Origin: Megalobrama amblycephala
Lineage: Eukaryota > Chordata > Actinopteri > Cypriniformes > Xenocyprididae
Reading direction: 5' to 3'
DNA: 64,000 nt
NCBI RefSeq assembly: GCF_018812025.1
Contig: NC_063049.1
Span: 35,283,447 to 35,347,446, forward strand
Below, in pieces: positions 25,130 to 37,051 of this stretch; position 1 is the first letter of the stretch, and every line of letters starts with the position of its first letter. A program made the translations under genes and the position numbers. Under the pieces are notes generated by a model, which was not told where the DNA came from, searched no databases, and saw nothing but the letters and a program-made list of their open reading frames with translations.

Positions 25130-25315
25130 GCGAACGTGGGCAGCCACACCATCGTTTTCAAAAGTCTCCGTTTTGGTCCGTTTATACTAAAACGCAATCT
25201 CTGCGTTTTCAAACTAAAACGGGGTCTGCAGCGTTTTCGAAAGTCTCAGTTTTCGAGGTTCGAAAACGCCGGTGTAGTGTAAACATAGCAAAACTAGTGT
25301 AAACGGGGCCTTAGA
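25130..25315. repeat. AAACGC/GCGTTTTC-rich dispersed repeat
   Basis: Repeated words CGTTTTCAAA, AAAACGC and GTTTTCGA in both orientations, ending GTGTAAACGGGGCCTTA. It resembles a common fish miniature element whose ends imitate GTGTAAACG. Confidence 0.5.
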
Positions 25316-26144
25316 ATGATGATTATTTGATATATTACAGTTGTAATTTGATTGTAGTTTACTTAGTTAATAGCATTTTCTAAATGTGGATGTCAGCCCT
25401 CTTACAGTAAATGTGGTAAATGATAAAAAAGTGGACTTTTGAGGTCAAAAACAAGAGATACTTGAATTGTTTTCTCATCCCGTTTAAACATTAATAAGCC
25501 TATGTATTTGGCAAGTTTAACTGTGTATGATTATATGGTTGTTTGAATTTTATTATTTACAATAGATTTAGCATTGTGTCTATCAGAACAGTCCCATTTT
25601 TTGGGAGGGTCAAGATCCAAGTGATCTAAGCGATTGTTTGATTGAGTGATTTCCCAGCAGGGAAAGATTCTGTTTAATGAAATATGCATCCTGAACTATT
25701 CCTTTGATCATAAATGCTTTAGTGGTATGCCTGCTTAAATATTTACATTTTGGGGAGCAGTGCTGTCAGTTATATCAGACTTTATTCGGCCTAACTATTA
25801 CAGTAAAGCGCACAATGCACTGTAGTGCCGCACCACGAGAGCTGCGATCTAAAAATAAGGTGGACTTTGCCCTATCCATAATGCATGGCTGGCAGATTTC
25901 ACGCTCCATTGACAGTTTGTGTAGCACAATCTTCCACCTGAGGGGCACAAAAGAAACAAAGCGGGATTCAGGACCTCATCATTGACCAGACCATGTCGGG
26001 TCCTTCTAAGACAATGGCTCTTGAGACACTGAACATGCCAGGAGTCAGACTGGACAATCGAATGCAAACAGAAGCCACATACTTGTTCGCAAAGCAAATA
26101 TTTAGCACTTAATTAAAGGTACTGTATGACATTTTTTTTTAATG
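25316..26144. other. No gene seen
   Basis: Unique-looking sequence without recognisable coding or repeat structure. Confidence 0.5.
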
Positions 26145-26148
26145 TTAA

Positions 26149-26289
26149 AGGTGCCCTAGAACGCACTTTCACAAGATGTAATATAAGTCTAAGGTGTCCC
26201 CTGAATGTGTCTGAAGTTTCAGCTCAAAATACCCCATAGATTTTTTTTTTTTTTAATTCATTTTTTTAACTGCCTATTTTGGGGCATCA
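26149..26289 (+). repeat. Truncated K2 element
   Basis: Starts after TTAA (26145-26148) with AGGTGCCCTAGAACGC and follows copies B and C through GTGTCCCCTGAATGTGTC and TACCCCATAGATTTT. It stops at GGGGCATCA, so only the left 140 bp remain. Confidence 0.75.
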
Positions 26290-27660
26290 AAAAGCATAAA
26301 CATTTTGACTCTGGTATGCTTTAAAATTGCATTTTATCTATACAGAATGAAAGCCTTAAAACAGAGCTAAGCTAAAACATTAATACTATTATTTTACTGG
26401 ATAAAATATTATGATGTCAGCATAAAATTTGCATTGTAATTGGCCTTGTTGATCACTGTAACTTGCATAATGTATCCGTCTATATAGCATTTCATATATA
26501 TATATATATAAAGGTACATTTTAATTCCATTGAGATTTTCTCTGTATTTCTTCATTATTGTGTTACTATACCAAACAGATCTAGTTGCCAATAAGATTCA
26601 AATGCCAATGAATCCCCCCAGAGATTCATTTAGTGTAAATCAACTTTGCTGCTTTGGAGCAATTTGTATTCTGAAAAGCGCAATAAAAATAAATTGAATT
26701 GAACTTTAAAGTTCATTTAACACTGTTGTGTAAATTTGCATCATTAAGGTATCCTCTCTCCACCATTAAAATGTGGCTTTCAGAAACATATATAGTTTTT
26801 AGGAAGCTACAGTAGGCATATATTGGGGGGGGGGGAAACTGAGTGTTCATTTGCTGACCACTTTCAAATGTCATTAAACACCCATTCTTTTTCATTAAGG
26901 TGACATCTACTTTTCCCACTTCATAAATCATGATGAATTACACAATAAGAGGCCGAGCCCTTTAAGATGATCATTTTATTGTATCATCTATGAAGAGGAA
27001 ATTAAATTAAGCAAACATTTAATCATTTGCAGAGACAAAACTTCCATGATGCTTTAATTGGCTAGCCCAAGGTTGTTTGCTTTAAAATCAAATACGAATA
27101 ATTTGGCCAGTTGACGAAAAGTGGCTTCATCTGTCTAAATTTAAAATATATAAGTTGGTCCCATATTGTTACATCATCATGAGTCATATTTATCTCTCAT
27201 GATTTAACTTTTCTGTTGCACACCAGCTCTACATCATTGTAGCAACTCGCCATGAAGTGTTATTTTATGGACTGCAGTAAAAGCATCACAAGAATACTTT
27301 TTATGACCTCCATTATACTAAAAGGTCGCTTCCCTTATGGCACAGCTCTGTGTCTGTGACAGACTTATCACTCTTTACAGCGAACATCAGCTTCACTCTG
27401 AGCCGCTTCATGGCTAAAAGAAATCCCTAATGTGACAAGAGAAAATTACTGAAAAGTGTTGTTTCAATCATTGACTTAGATAATTAACCCTCGGCATGTA
27501 AATGTGCAGTTCAGGAAATGACTACAGGATTCATCTTAACCCTACAAATCATCTTAACACTGATCATTGCTTTTAATTGGATAAAATTGTTATCGTGACC
27601 TACGCTGGTTTATCTGCATATTTTTCATGCAGGTTGACTGCTGTTTCTCAGAGAAATGCA
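26290..27660. other. No gene seen
   Basis: A G-run of 10 at about 26825-26834 and a short (TA)n tract near 26493-26510. Otherwise unique-looking. Confidence 0.5.
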
Positions 27661-27985
27661 TTGTACACTACCGTTCAAGAGTTTAATTACATTTAAAATG
27701 TAATTTATTCCTGTGACGGCAAAGCTGAATTTTCAACAGCCATTATTCCAGTCTTCAGTGTCACATGATCCGTACAGAACTCATTCTAATTTGATGAATT
27801 AGTGCTAAAGAAACATTTCTTATTATCAGCGTTAAAAGTTGTGCGGCTTAATATTTATGTGGAAAACATTTTCTCAGGATTTTTTTGAATAATTGAAAGA
27901 ACACCATTTATTTGAGATAGAAATCTTTTGAAACATTATACATGTTTTACTGGCATTATTGATCAATTTAATGTGTCCTTGTTGC
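27661..27985. repeat. R1 element copy, nearly full length
   Basis: Starts GTACACTACCGTTCAAGAG and contains TTTATTCCTGTGACGGCAAA, CATTATTCCAGTCTTCAGTG, GGCTTAATATTTATGTGG and CACCATTTATTTGAGATAG in the consensus order of this fish repeat. The far end is worn. Confidence 0.65.
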
Positions 27986-28538
27986 CCGTGTTTTGTGTTC
28001 AAGGACTCTTATTTTTATAATCTGTTGCCTTGCTGTGTCTGATTTTCATTTCCTGTGGTTTAGTTCCTGTTTGCCTTTGTTTCCTTAGTTACCCTTGCTA
28101 GTCACCATAGCAACTCATTACCCACACTTGTTTCTTGTTAGCCTATGTACATACCCCTGTGTTTCAGTCTTTGTTTGTTGGACGTTGTCTTCACATGTTT
28201 CATTCGTCACTGTGAAACTGGGGTTAGTGACCCCACTACCACATCAGAGTGGTCACAGTTCACAGAGGTGGTCCCAAAGTGTGCACCACTGATGCATGAT
28301 CCTCCAAGGCGACTGGTGCCGACATCAACCGGATCCACTGACGATGCCAGTATGAGCAACTGAGCACTCTAAGCACTTCTAAGTCCAGGGGTGCCAGAGC
28401 CTCCAAGTCCGGTGGTCTCATCCCTCCCAATTCAGGTGGTCCCAGCACTTTTAAGTCCGGGGGTCTTAAGTCCGGTGGTCCCGGAGAGCCTTCCACTGTC
28501 AGCTGCCCTTCCTGTGATGGTAACCGCCATCATGTGTG
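27986..28538. other. Left flank of the 30-bp minisatellite
   Basis: CT-rich sequence (TTTCCTGTGG, TTAGTTCCTGTTTGCC) followed by GGTGGTCCC-like repeats at 28260-28480. It resembles the transcribed flank of a fish repeat but has no clear open gene. Confidence 0.35.
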
Positions 28539-28989
28539 TTTGGGCTGCAAACACTTTACCTGCTCCTCCTGAGGTGGCGCCGCCCGCTACAGCTCCTACT
28601 GAGGTGGGGTCGTCCATTACAGCTCCTCGGGAGGAGCTGTAGCAGACGCCGTCACCTCGGGAAGAGCTGTAGTGGACGCCGCCACCTCGGGAGGAGCTGT
28701 AGTGGGCGCTTCCACCTCGGGAGGAGCTGTAGCAGACGCCGCCACCTCGGGAGGAGCTGTAACGGATGCCGCCACCTCGGGAGTAGGTGTAGCAGACGCT
28801 GCCACCTCGGGAGGACCTGTAGTGGACGCCCCACCTCGGAAGGACCTGTAACAGACGCCGCCACCTCGGGAGGAGCTGTAGCGGACGCCGCCACCTTGCG
28901 AGGAGCTGTAATGGATGACCCCACCTCAGTAGGAGCTGTAGCGGGCGGCGCCACCTCAGGAGGAGCAGGGAAAGTGTTTGCAGCCCAAA
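28539..28989. repeat. Inverted duplication within a 30-bp minisatellite
   Basis: Bases 28539-28627 are the reverse complement of 28901-28989 with about two mismatches in 89. Between the arms lie about nine 30-bp units such as GCCACCTCGGGAGGAGCTGT in the minus sense, so the segment forms a 451-bp fold-back. The left junction is the palindrome AGCTCCTCGGGAGGAGCT near 28621-28638. Units are ten codons, so both strands stay open. Confidence 0.8.
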
Positions 28990-29240
28990 CTACAGCTACA
29001 CTACAGCTCCTCCTGAGGTGGCGTCATCTGCTACAGCTCCTCCCGAGGTGGCGGCGTCCACTACAGCTCTTCCCGAGGTAGCGGCGTCTGCTACAGCTCC
29101 TCCCGAGGTGGCAGCGCCCACTACAGGTCCTCCCGAGGTGGGGGCGTCCACTACAGATCCTCCCTAGGTTGCAACGTCTGCTACAGCTCCTCCCGAGGTG
29201 GCAGCGTCCTCTACAGGTCCTCCCGAGGTGGCCTTCCCTC
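28990..29240. repeat. 30-bp minisatellite, plus-sense array
   Basis: About eight units of the form TACAGCTCCTCCCGAGGTGG followed by GGCGTC variants, in the opposite sense to the array inside 28539-28989. Translated, the units give a degenerate APPEVAASTT-like decapeptide, but TAG/TGA codons interrupt (for example 29165-29167), so a real protein is not supported. Confidence 0.75.
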
Positions 29241-30970
29241 CATCACAGCCATGGAGGCTTTTCCTGAACTTTCTATCTGACTGTCACAGCCAAGAAGGCT
29301 GTTTCTGAACCCTCTGTCTTCCCAGTTATGGTCATCTCCATCTCAACCTGACCCACTGAGGTTTTCTGCTCTGCCATGGTGGTCTCCTGCTCCGCAGTAG
29401 TGGTCTCCTGCTCCAGTTCTGCCATGGTGGTCCACCAGTGGTGGTCTCCTGCTCCGCCCTTGTGGTCTTCTGCTCAGTTTCAGTCTTTGTTTGTCAGTCA
29501 TTGTCTTCATGTTTTGTTGCTGTGAAGCCGTCATGGTTCGTGTTCCCTCTTCCATGTTGGATTATCTTCTTTGTGTGGATTTTCATCTTCATTGTGTGGA
29601 TTATCTCCTTTATTTAATAAATACACCATTTGCGATTAGATCCTTGCCTCGCCTCCTTACAGATCTATTAAGTGTGAAGATCTTAATAATATTAATAATT
29701 AATATTATAATGTTTGCTGTGATTTTATGTTGCTAACTTGCTAATGTAATCACAAAAAGGTATATAGACAAAGAAATTTGTATAAACACTATATTGGTAT
29801 ATTGTAGCTATTTTGTGTATATATAAGAGAGGCGTAAATCTGTCAGTCTTCCTATCTGGCCTGTCACAGAATAGATTGACCTGGGCAGCAGTCATTCTAA
29901 AACTAAAAACTGGATTTCAAGAGTCTGACTGAGTAAGGCCAAGACAGAGCACAGCAAACAGGGTAATATGGATAGAGGCTAGAAAATTGATTTTAACACC
30001 CAGGCAAGTGTAACCTCAATGAATAGAGGGGTCAGATGTAATCCTGTGTGACAGCACTGCTGATTGGTGGAGGCTGCAGCAAGAGTGAGAAAGATCACAA
30101 CAAACACCACCTGGAAGAGAGAGGTGACTAAATGTGACTGTCCAGCATGTCACAAAGAGGCTGTAAAAATCAGCCAGTGGCTAATGATTGCAAATCTTAG
30201 GTTAATAACTTAAATGTAGCAAAAGCTAATTGTACTTTTATACATCTCTTAAAAGATAAATTAAGGTCAGGATTTATTTACAGTGTTGTAACCATTTCAA
30301 ATGGGTGATTCTTCAATTAGGGGCACTTTTGGTATGTAATATTTGATATTATGAGTATAAACGAAATAATTTTAAAAAGTATAAATTATATAAGTAATAA
30401 AGTTTTATAAGTATAAATTATTATTGTTTTTTTTTTTTTGTTTGTTTGTTTTTTTGATTGAGCCACAAAAGACATTTTGCTTAGAATTGTATTATAAACA
30501 TTTAATATTAAACATATTTTCAGTCAGAAAGACTTGGCAGATGGAGCTTGAAAGCTCTAGAAGTAGTACAATAAAAAAGGAGTTAAAACCTAATCTAAGA
30601 TTTGTACAACTGTATGTTAGCTAGCCAACATGATTACCAAGCAGCAACCTTAAAGTTTTAATGGAATGATTTTAAATGGCACTAACAGAGCCGTGACCAT
30701 ATTAAAATGCATTAATCACTGTCACCTGCTACAGTTACTATTAAGTTACGCGTGGCTCTAAATTACTAACAGCAATGAAAACAAAGCTCCAGAACAAAAA
30801 ACAATTCCTCAACCTTAGGAAAAATGCACATGTGCAGAAGTACGTTTTGATATAATGCAAGATTTATTCCAGGAATGTATTTATTACAGGAATGTGGTTC
30901 AAATGAGTGGCATGTTGCTTTAATCAATTTCATACTATAGTATGTTATTCTGTAAGGCAAAATAATTATG
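29241..30970. other. No gene seen
   Basis: GGTGGTCTCCTGCTCC-type short repeats at 29365-29470. AATAAATACACCA near 29617 resembles a polyadenylation signal at the end of a transcribed repeat. Beyond 29700 it is unique AT-rich sequence. Confidence 0.4.
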
Positions 30971-30989
30971 TAGTTCTTTCCCCTCTATC

Positions 30990-31200
30990 AGTTTCGCACA
31001 CCAATTTCAGCACACTTTTCAATGCTGTCGCGCGGCTGTTTGATGGTGCGCATTTGCACATAATGAAGTACTGTGAAAAGAGAGCAAATCAGCTTGTGAA
31101 AGTGTTCAACAAATATGTGGTTAAGGAAATTACAAATGACAAGTGCGGAAAAAACCTGGACCTCAACAAATGGTGTGACATTCTTTCCACAGCACTTTAA
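30990..31200 (+). other. Possible decayed coding exon, family unrecognised
   Basis: A frame runs open from about 30907 to the TAA at 31198-31200. A strong acceptor-like tract TTCTTTCCCCTCTATCAG ends at about 30992. The downstream part reads naturally as protein (KYCEKRANQLVKVFNKYV, then NLDLNKWCDILSTAL) and vaguely recalls the middle of a cytochrome P450. There is no donor site before the stop and no neighbouring exon was found. It may be a pseudoexon or chance. Confidence 0.2.
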
Positions 31201-32088
31201 CATTTCACCAGTATGCAAATAACCACTTTGTTATCTCAACTGTGTGAACTAAATGTCACCGAAATGTTATTGTTTTGCCATTAAAAAGACTCTTCTGACA
31301 GTATGCCAAACCTTGATGTGATGCCTCATATGATATGTGGGGAAATTATATGCCTGCGGAATATATGAGGAAGATGAATTCTTTACGCTTTATTTCTTTG
31401 ATTATAAACCTAATGTGAATCTAAATGGGATTTAGCATGGGCTTATGTTGTCTATCACACAAAAGTGCTTCAGCATCTAGAATTGCTTGGGTGGAATTGT
31501 GGCTGTTTCAGTTTTACTAGTGTTATATTATATGTATATAGTTATGTTATATTATTACTAGTATGCTAGTATAATATATCATTTGAATGCATTGAACTGA
31601 GTTACTTTGAATAAAAACATGGCAATTGCCCAAGAAAAAAAAAAAACATTTTTCAAAATATCTTCTGTTTCTACAGAAGAAAGAGTGTCATACAGGTTTG
31701 GAACAACATGAGAGTGGGTAATGATGGAATTGTGCAAATTGTGCTAGGTCCCCTTTAATTATGTAGATTGATGGTTGCATCTTAAAAGATTCAAATGAAA
31801 AACTACATTTTTAGTTTTTTCAAACCTCTGTACATTTCTTTCTTCTGTGGAAGGTTGGGGTCCAAACAACATTAGACCCCAGTGGCTTTCAATGGATGGG
31901 TAAAAAAACACAGACATTTTTCAAAATAATCTTTTGTGTTTGTGCATTCCACAGAAGAAAGAAATGCATTCAGTTTTGGAATGATATGAAGGTGAGTAAT
32001 AACCTGATGTAAGAATTCTATCCTCAGCAATAGCTGAGCTTTAACTTAAGCACAAAATTGGAATGTTGCTTGAAACATTTGCGAATAA
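31201..32088. other. No gene; degraded inverted repeats
   Basis: Bases 31640-32010 contain TTTCTTCTGTGGAAGG and CCACAGAAGAAAG in inverted relation and GAAGGTGAGTAATAA at the end, a worn relative of the elements at 35991 and 41356. Confidence 0.4.
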
Positions 32089-32696
32089 AGCAGCGTTTCC
32101 ATCTCAAGTGTTCAAGAGAACAAAATCGTCACTTCCTGGGAAATTGGTGCAAAATATCTGTAATAAAAATGGAAGTTGCTGCAATCGCGAAAGCCACTGT
32201 GGCTCTTTTTTTCCTACATCATAAACAACTTGCGTCTCAGAGCGCACAGACGAATCGCAATAAACACCGTCAAGTTATCTTGTGTTCGGAGGCGGATGCC
32301 TGGTGTTTGGGAACGCAGTGATGTGAGACAGTTCTGGGAGGTCATTATACCAAATCATTCTGATGACAGACTTTGGCTCAGGCATTTCAGAATGATCAAA
32401 ATAACATTTGAGATGCTGTGCAATGAAACTGATCCACTGGTTAGTCCAGTTATCCAATCATGTTGAGGCAAAGTTTTGTTGTTGTTGTTGTTGCAAATCA
32501 AGAGATTTTTTCTGGAAATGTGTTTCTATCATAGTTTAAGCACATGTCTTCTTATAGGATAAAAAATGTATCTTATCTGAGTGCATAAGTTTCTTATGCG
32601 CATTTTTTGAATTTATGTGCATCTTGGCATTTCCATCCAATGTTTTTTTATGCTACCCCAAAATGTGCATAAAAATAGATGGATGGAAACATAGCT
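32089..32696 (+). mobile_element. PIF/Harbinger-derived element
   Basis: AGCAGCGTTTCCATC at 32089 and GATGGAAACATAGCT ending at 32696 are imperfect inverted ends. The interior encodes an N-terminal Harbinger transposase fragment. A related, shorter element with the same ends follows at 32777-33104. The 3-bp target duplication expected of Harbinger is not clear. Confidence 0.6.
32167..32466 (+). pseudogene. Harbinger transposase, N-terminal fragment
   Basis: An open frame without an early ATG includes RRRMPGVWERSDVRQFW, then NHSDDRLWLRHFRMIK and FEMLCNETDPLVSP before a TGA. The order Trp-Glu-Arg, a W-L-x-x-F-R-M motif and F-x-x-L-C is typical of the region upstream of the DDE catalytic domain in Harbinger/HARBI1 nucleases. 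The catalytic DDE domain is absent, so this is an inactive remnant within a non-autonomous element. The family call rests on motif recognition. Confidence 0.65.
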
Positions 32697-32776
32697 ATTA
32701 AAAATAAGTAGCTGGGTTATGATCCAAACGTGAAGCAAATCTTTTCAAAGTTTGCAAAAAAAAAAACACATGCAAA

Positions 32777-33104
32777 TTAGGTGTGTTTCCATCAAGTTGT
32801 TCGAGTGGATGACAGTGGTATTGGTAATCTAGTAACCAACAGTAATTAAAACACCATCAGCAGAAACAGACGATTAGTCACAAGGGTTTAATGTTCACTA
32901 TGTCAGAAATTATTTGGCAAATGCGTTTCCATCTCTCATTATTCACATTAACTCTTTTTCGCACAAGTCTAAAACCACCTCAAGCAAGCATAAAAACTTA
33001 TTTGCAAATTATTTTTTATTTTTCAAAATTTGGCAGTTACATCACTCGTTTCTGATGTGATACTTTAAATGCGCATAATAATAGTGTGATGGAAACATAG
33101 CTAA
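32777..33104. mobile_element. Miniature relative of the Harbinger-derived element
   Basis: TTAGGTGTGTTTCCATC at 32777 faces GATGGAAACATAGCTAA ending at 33104. It contains TGCGCATAATAATAG-type words and no coding content. Confidence 0.65.
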
Positions 33105-34319
33105 TGGCTTCCAGTTGCTTTGTCACTATAAATCATTCTCAACAAAAACTCTCTTTTACAGCACACTAACGGCAAGGAAAGATTCCTGAAGCAACTTCGG
33201 GTGACATGTAATAGTGACATGGATTCCCGGCCCCGATCCATAACGTCTTAATTTTCCATGGAAGATGCTGTTCAAGGTGTGACATTTATGTCAGCATTGA
33301 GTTGTCATGTGTCTGTCGGATTCATCCCACTCATCTCATTCCATATGCATTAGCGGCATTATAGTATTGTTCAGTTATCCTCTTTTAGTAATCACCGCTT
33401 GTCAGTATTGTTCGATTTAGCATATATCCCAAAATCCATGTCATGAGATTTGTATGTTAAACCAGGCCAGAGTACTCTGACTCTGACTCTGACAGCTCAA
33501 CTACGTTTGTTCCTTGGGGAAGTATGGGCTCATGATAAGAATGGGAATAGATTCTTAAAGTGTGATTAAAACAGCAAGTACAAGAGTAGCTCGTAAAAGT
33601 GCTCTTTTATCAGACACTATACAAAGCAGCTTACAGCCGCTGCCAGGACAGTGACTTCAAATAATAAGTCCTCAGATTCAGGATTGAGAAGAAATGTTAG
33701 TTCACTTTTGATTCAGTGTGTAAAATGGATTTTATATGGATATCTATGAATTTTAAATCATTTTAAATGATTGTCCATTTCTTGATTAAATATGTCAATC
33801 TGAGAGCACCATCGTTTTGGATGCCCATTTCTTAAAATGACTTTGGCTCTAGGACAAACCGACTGCCTAATTTCAATTTTGCCCCATCCATTTGATCACC
33901 ACTCTACAGCAAGACCACACCCCATTCAGTTCAGCATCACTTTTCCATGGACACTTTTTCCCCTTTTTATAACATTATGTTCATTTTTGGATGGATGGAT
34001 GGATGACCACTGTGTCTGTCCTTGTTCACCCCAGCAGAGGCTCATAAAGAGGCTTGTGAACTCAAGTAATTCATCAGAAAGAGAAAACAAGTTAATGTGC
34101 ATCAGCTGATCTTTGAGGATTTATATTACTATGGATAGATGTCCAAGGAAATTATGAATACAAGCATGAATCTGTTTCTCGGATAGGAAATGTCAACGTT
34201 GACATTTAATTACCATTGTATCCAGAGAGAATTGCCCACAGAATCATCTGTTATCTTTGGAAAATCCACATCTAAATATCAAAACAATTTCATTACGATT
34301 CATTTGATTACAAAGAAAC

Positions 34320-34397
<78 letters not shown>

Positions 34398-35590
34398 GTA
34401 TAAGACATTACCGATCAAAATAATTACATTTTTTAATTTTTTTAATGTTTATGAAGGGTGTTTAATGTTTTAATGTTTATCAAGGGTGCATTTTAAGCTA
34501 AAATATTTAGACTTCAAAATAACTCGCTTATATTGTGAAAACTGCTTATTTTCATACTCCAAATGGTCGATCCCTGGCAGATGGATCAGAGATGTCACCT
34601 TCTTTTCCTGCCCAAGCTATTACCCATAACAGCACTAGATAAAATTACAAAATATTTATATGTAGGAAATGAGGGATCATTTCCTCATTGATCCTCAATT
34701 TTCTACTCAGGAAAATGAGAATCAACATTTCTAGATTTAAGATGCTAATATGAATAATGTATCTCTGATGGATTATAGTGAGACCATGCCATTTTCTCAT
34801 CTCCCACTGCAAGAAGCCAAATGTATTACTTTTACTCAGGTTGATGCAGAGATGCTGAGGACTGCAGCCATGCAAATAAAGTCATCTGCCTGTTCACTTG
34901 GTTTCAAGTTTTTAATTGTATGGAGGAAGATGTTCTGTCTGTTGCAGTTTTCTCCCTGCTCTAGTATTGTCTTCCTGCACTTTAAACTGCTATGGCAATG
35001 CCTCTCATTAGGAAAAGTAATTTAGGTCTCCTGATACTCAGTAATTACAAGCAATTCTAAAATCATCTTTTTTAAGACTGTATTTTTGATAGATGTTTTT
35101 AAATCAGTCCCTAATTTCTTTTTATATAATACCTGGCTTTCATGTACTTCACAGCATTCTAGTTATTATACTGTAGATGATATGTGTAATTTTATGGAAT
35201 ATAGCAATTAATTAAATGAATCAGAAATAATTACATCTTAATATTTGGTGAAAAAAGTTCCCAAATTAAGATAATTTAAGACGATACATTACTGAGGAAA
35301 GCACAATAAATGTATTGGCCGAACAAGGCATTTTTGCATTTAATGAATGAACAAATTCAACTTGACAAAAAGTAGTATTTCCAGTGTTTGAGAGAACATA
35401 ATGCATCACATTGCCTTGATTTATTTATTTATTTTAGTTTTCTCAAAGGTTCCTTTTTACAGTTCAGATTAAGAGCGGTCTAATAATTCTGTATATTAAT
35501 GATCATTTGTTTTGGTTACACTCAGTGTTGCCAAGTCTGCTGCTTTCCCACATGGAATTGGGGTACTTTTACACCGTTGCCTTTGTAGTC
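33105..35590. other. No gene seen
   Basis: Includes a CTCTGA repeat near 33477-33492, a GGAT tetranucleotide run near 33991-34005 and the AT microsatellite at 34322-34388. Open frames are AT-derived. Confidence 0.45.
34322..34388. repeat. (AT)n microsatellite
   Basis: About 33 uninterrupted AT units followed by a short CA run. Likely hypervariable in length. Confidence 0.95.
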
Positions 35591-35599
35591 TGTGGGTTG

Positions 35600-35940
35600 A
35601 AGTGACCCCATCCCCATTCAACTTCATAGCCACGCCCTAGCAACCAGTTACAGCACCCTAGCAACCACTCATTTGACTTTGACTGAAAAAGGGTGAGAGG
35701 TCTGGCCACACCCTAGCAACCATATGGCAGCATGAATAAGTCATATCTTAGCACCACAACAGACAAAGGGAGTTTTTTTTTTTTTATTGTTTTTTTTAAA
35801 CTAGTCTGTAAGTATCACCATGGTAACAGTGTAGCCACACCCTAGCAACAATTTAGAGCATCCAAGCAACCGAACACGCCATATCTCAGCATCAGAACAC
35901 AGACTTTGGACTTTTGATGGTCCCCTTTAGATATTCTGTT
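35600..35940. repeat. CCCTAGCAACC-type degenerate tandem repeat
   Basis: The word CACACCCTAGCAACCA or a variant recurs at about 35630, 35650, 35706 and 35839. It is separated by TTTGACTTTG and CATATCTCAGCA phrases and interrupted by a T-run near 35774. This is a known style of fish dispersed repeat. Confidence 0.55.
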
Positions 35941-35990
35941 GATGTTTCACCTACATGCCAACTAACTCTCAGTATTAGTAGACTGTCTGC

Positions 35991-36854
35991 TTAAAGAGTT
36001 AGTTCACCCAAAAAAGAAAATAATGTCATTAATTACTCACCCTCATGTTATTCCACACCTGTAAGACCTTCGTTCATCTTCGGAAACACAAATGAAGATG
36101 TTTTTGATAAAATCTGATGGTTCAGTGAGGCCTGCATTGCCAGCAAGATAATTAACACCTTCAGATGCCCAGAAAGCTACTAAAGAAATATTTAAAACAG
36201 TTCATGTGACTAAAGTGGTTCAACCTTAATGTTATGAAGCAAAAAGAATACTTTTTGACTAAATGACTTTATTCAACAATATCTAGTGATGGGCAATTTA
36301 AAAACACTCATGAAGCTTCACAAATCTTTTGTTTCGAATCAGTGGTTCAGAGCGTGTATCAAACTGCCAAAGTCACGTGATTTCAGTAAACGAGGCTTCG
36401 TTACGTGAAAAGTCGAAATTTCAATGGTACACCACTGGGGGGCAAGACTTTGGCAGTTTGATACACTCTCCAAACCACTGATTCAAATCAAAAGATTCGC
36501 AAAGCTTTGAAGCTTCATGAAGCAGTGTTTTGAAATCGCCAGTCACTAGATATTGTTGAATAAATTCATTATTTTGTTTTTTTGGCACACAAAAAGTATT
36601 CTCGTCGCTTCATAACATTAAGGCTGAACCACTGTAGTCACATGAACTGTTTTAAATATGTTTTTAGTAGCTTTCTGGGCCTCTGAAAGTTTTAATTATC
36701 TTGCTGTCAATGGAGGCTTCACTGAGCCTCCGGATTTTATCAAAAATATCTTCATTTGTGTTCCGAAGATGAACGAAGATCTTACTGGTGTGGAACAACA
36801 TGAGGGTGAGTAATAAATGACAGAATTTTCATTTTTGGGTGAAGTAACACTTTA
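35991..36854. mobile_element. Large fold-back element, copy A
   Basis: TTAAAGAGTTAGTTCACCC at the left faces GGGTGAAGTAACACTTTAA at the right. The arms remain complementary for several hundred bases (for example CTTCGTTCATCTTCGGAA / TTCCGAAGATGAACGAAG). The centre carries a second nested inverted repeat, TATCAAACTGCCAAAGTC / GACTTTGGCAGTTTGATA. No coding content. Confidence 0.8.
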
Positions 36855-36864
36855 ATATCTGCTA

Positions 36865-37051
36865 ACACTTTATTTTGATGGTCCCAACAGACATTCTACT
36901 GACTATAACTTTGCAACTACATGTCAACTTATTCTACTAACCCTAACCTAACAGTCTACTAATACTCAACTAATACTCTGAGATTTAGTTGACATGTAGG
37001 TGCAACTTTATTTGTACAGAATGTCTAAAGGGGATAATCAAAATAAAGTGT
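36865..37051. mobile_element. Miniature inverted-repeat element
   Basis: ACACTTTATTTTGATGGTCC at the left faces GATAATCAAAATAAAGTGT at the right. Inner TGACATGTAGGTGCAACTTT pairs with GCAACTACATGTCAACT. Related sequence at about 35915-35990 lies on the other side of the fold-back element, so the latter may have inserted between two such copies. Confidence 0.65.

Noticed and set aside
28536..29081. 181-codon and other Arg/Leu- or Ala/Thr-rich frames over the minisatellite
   Set aside because: The 30-bp unit keeps several frames open on both strands at once, so openness is not evidence of a protein.
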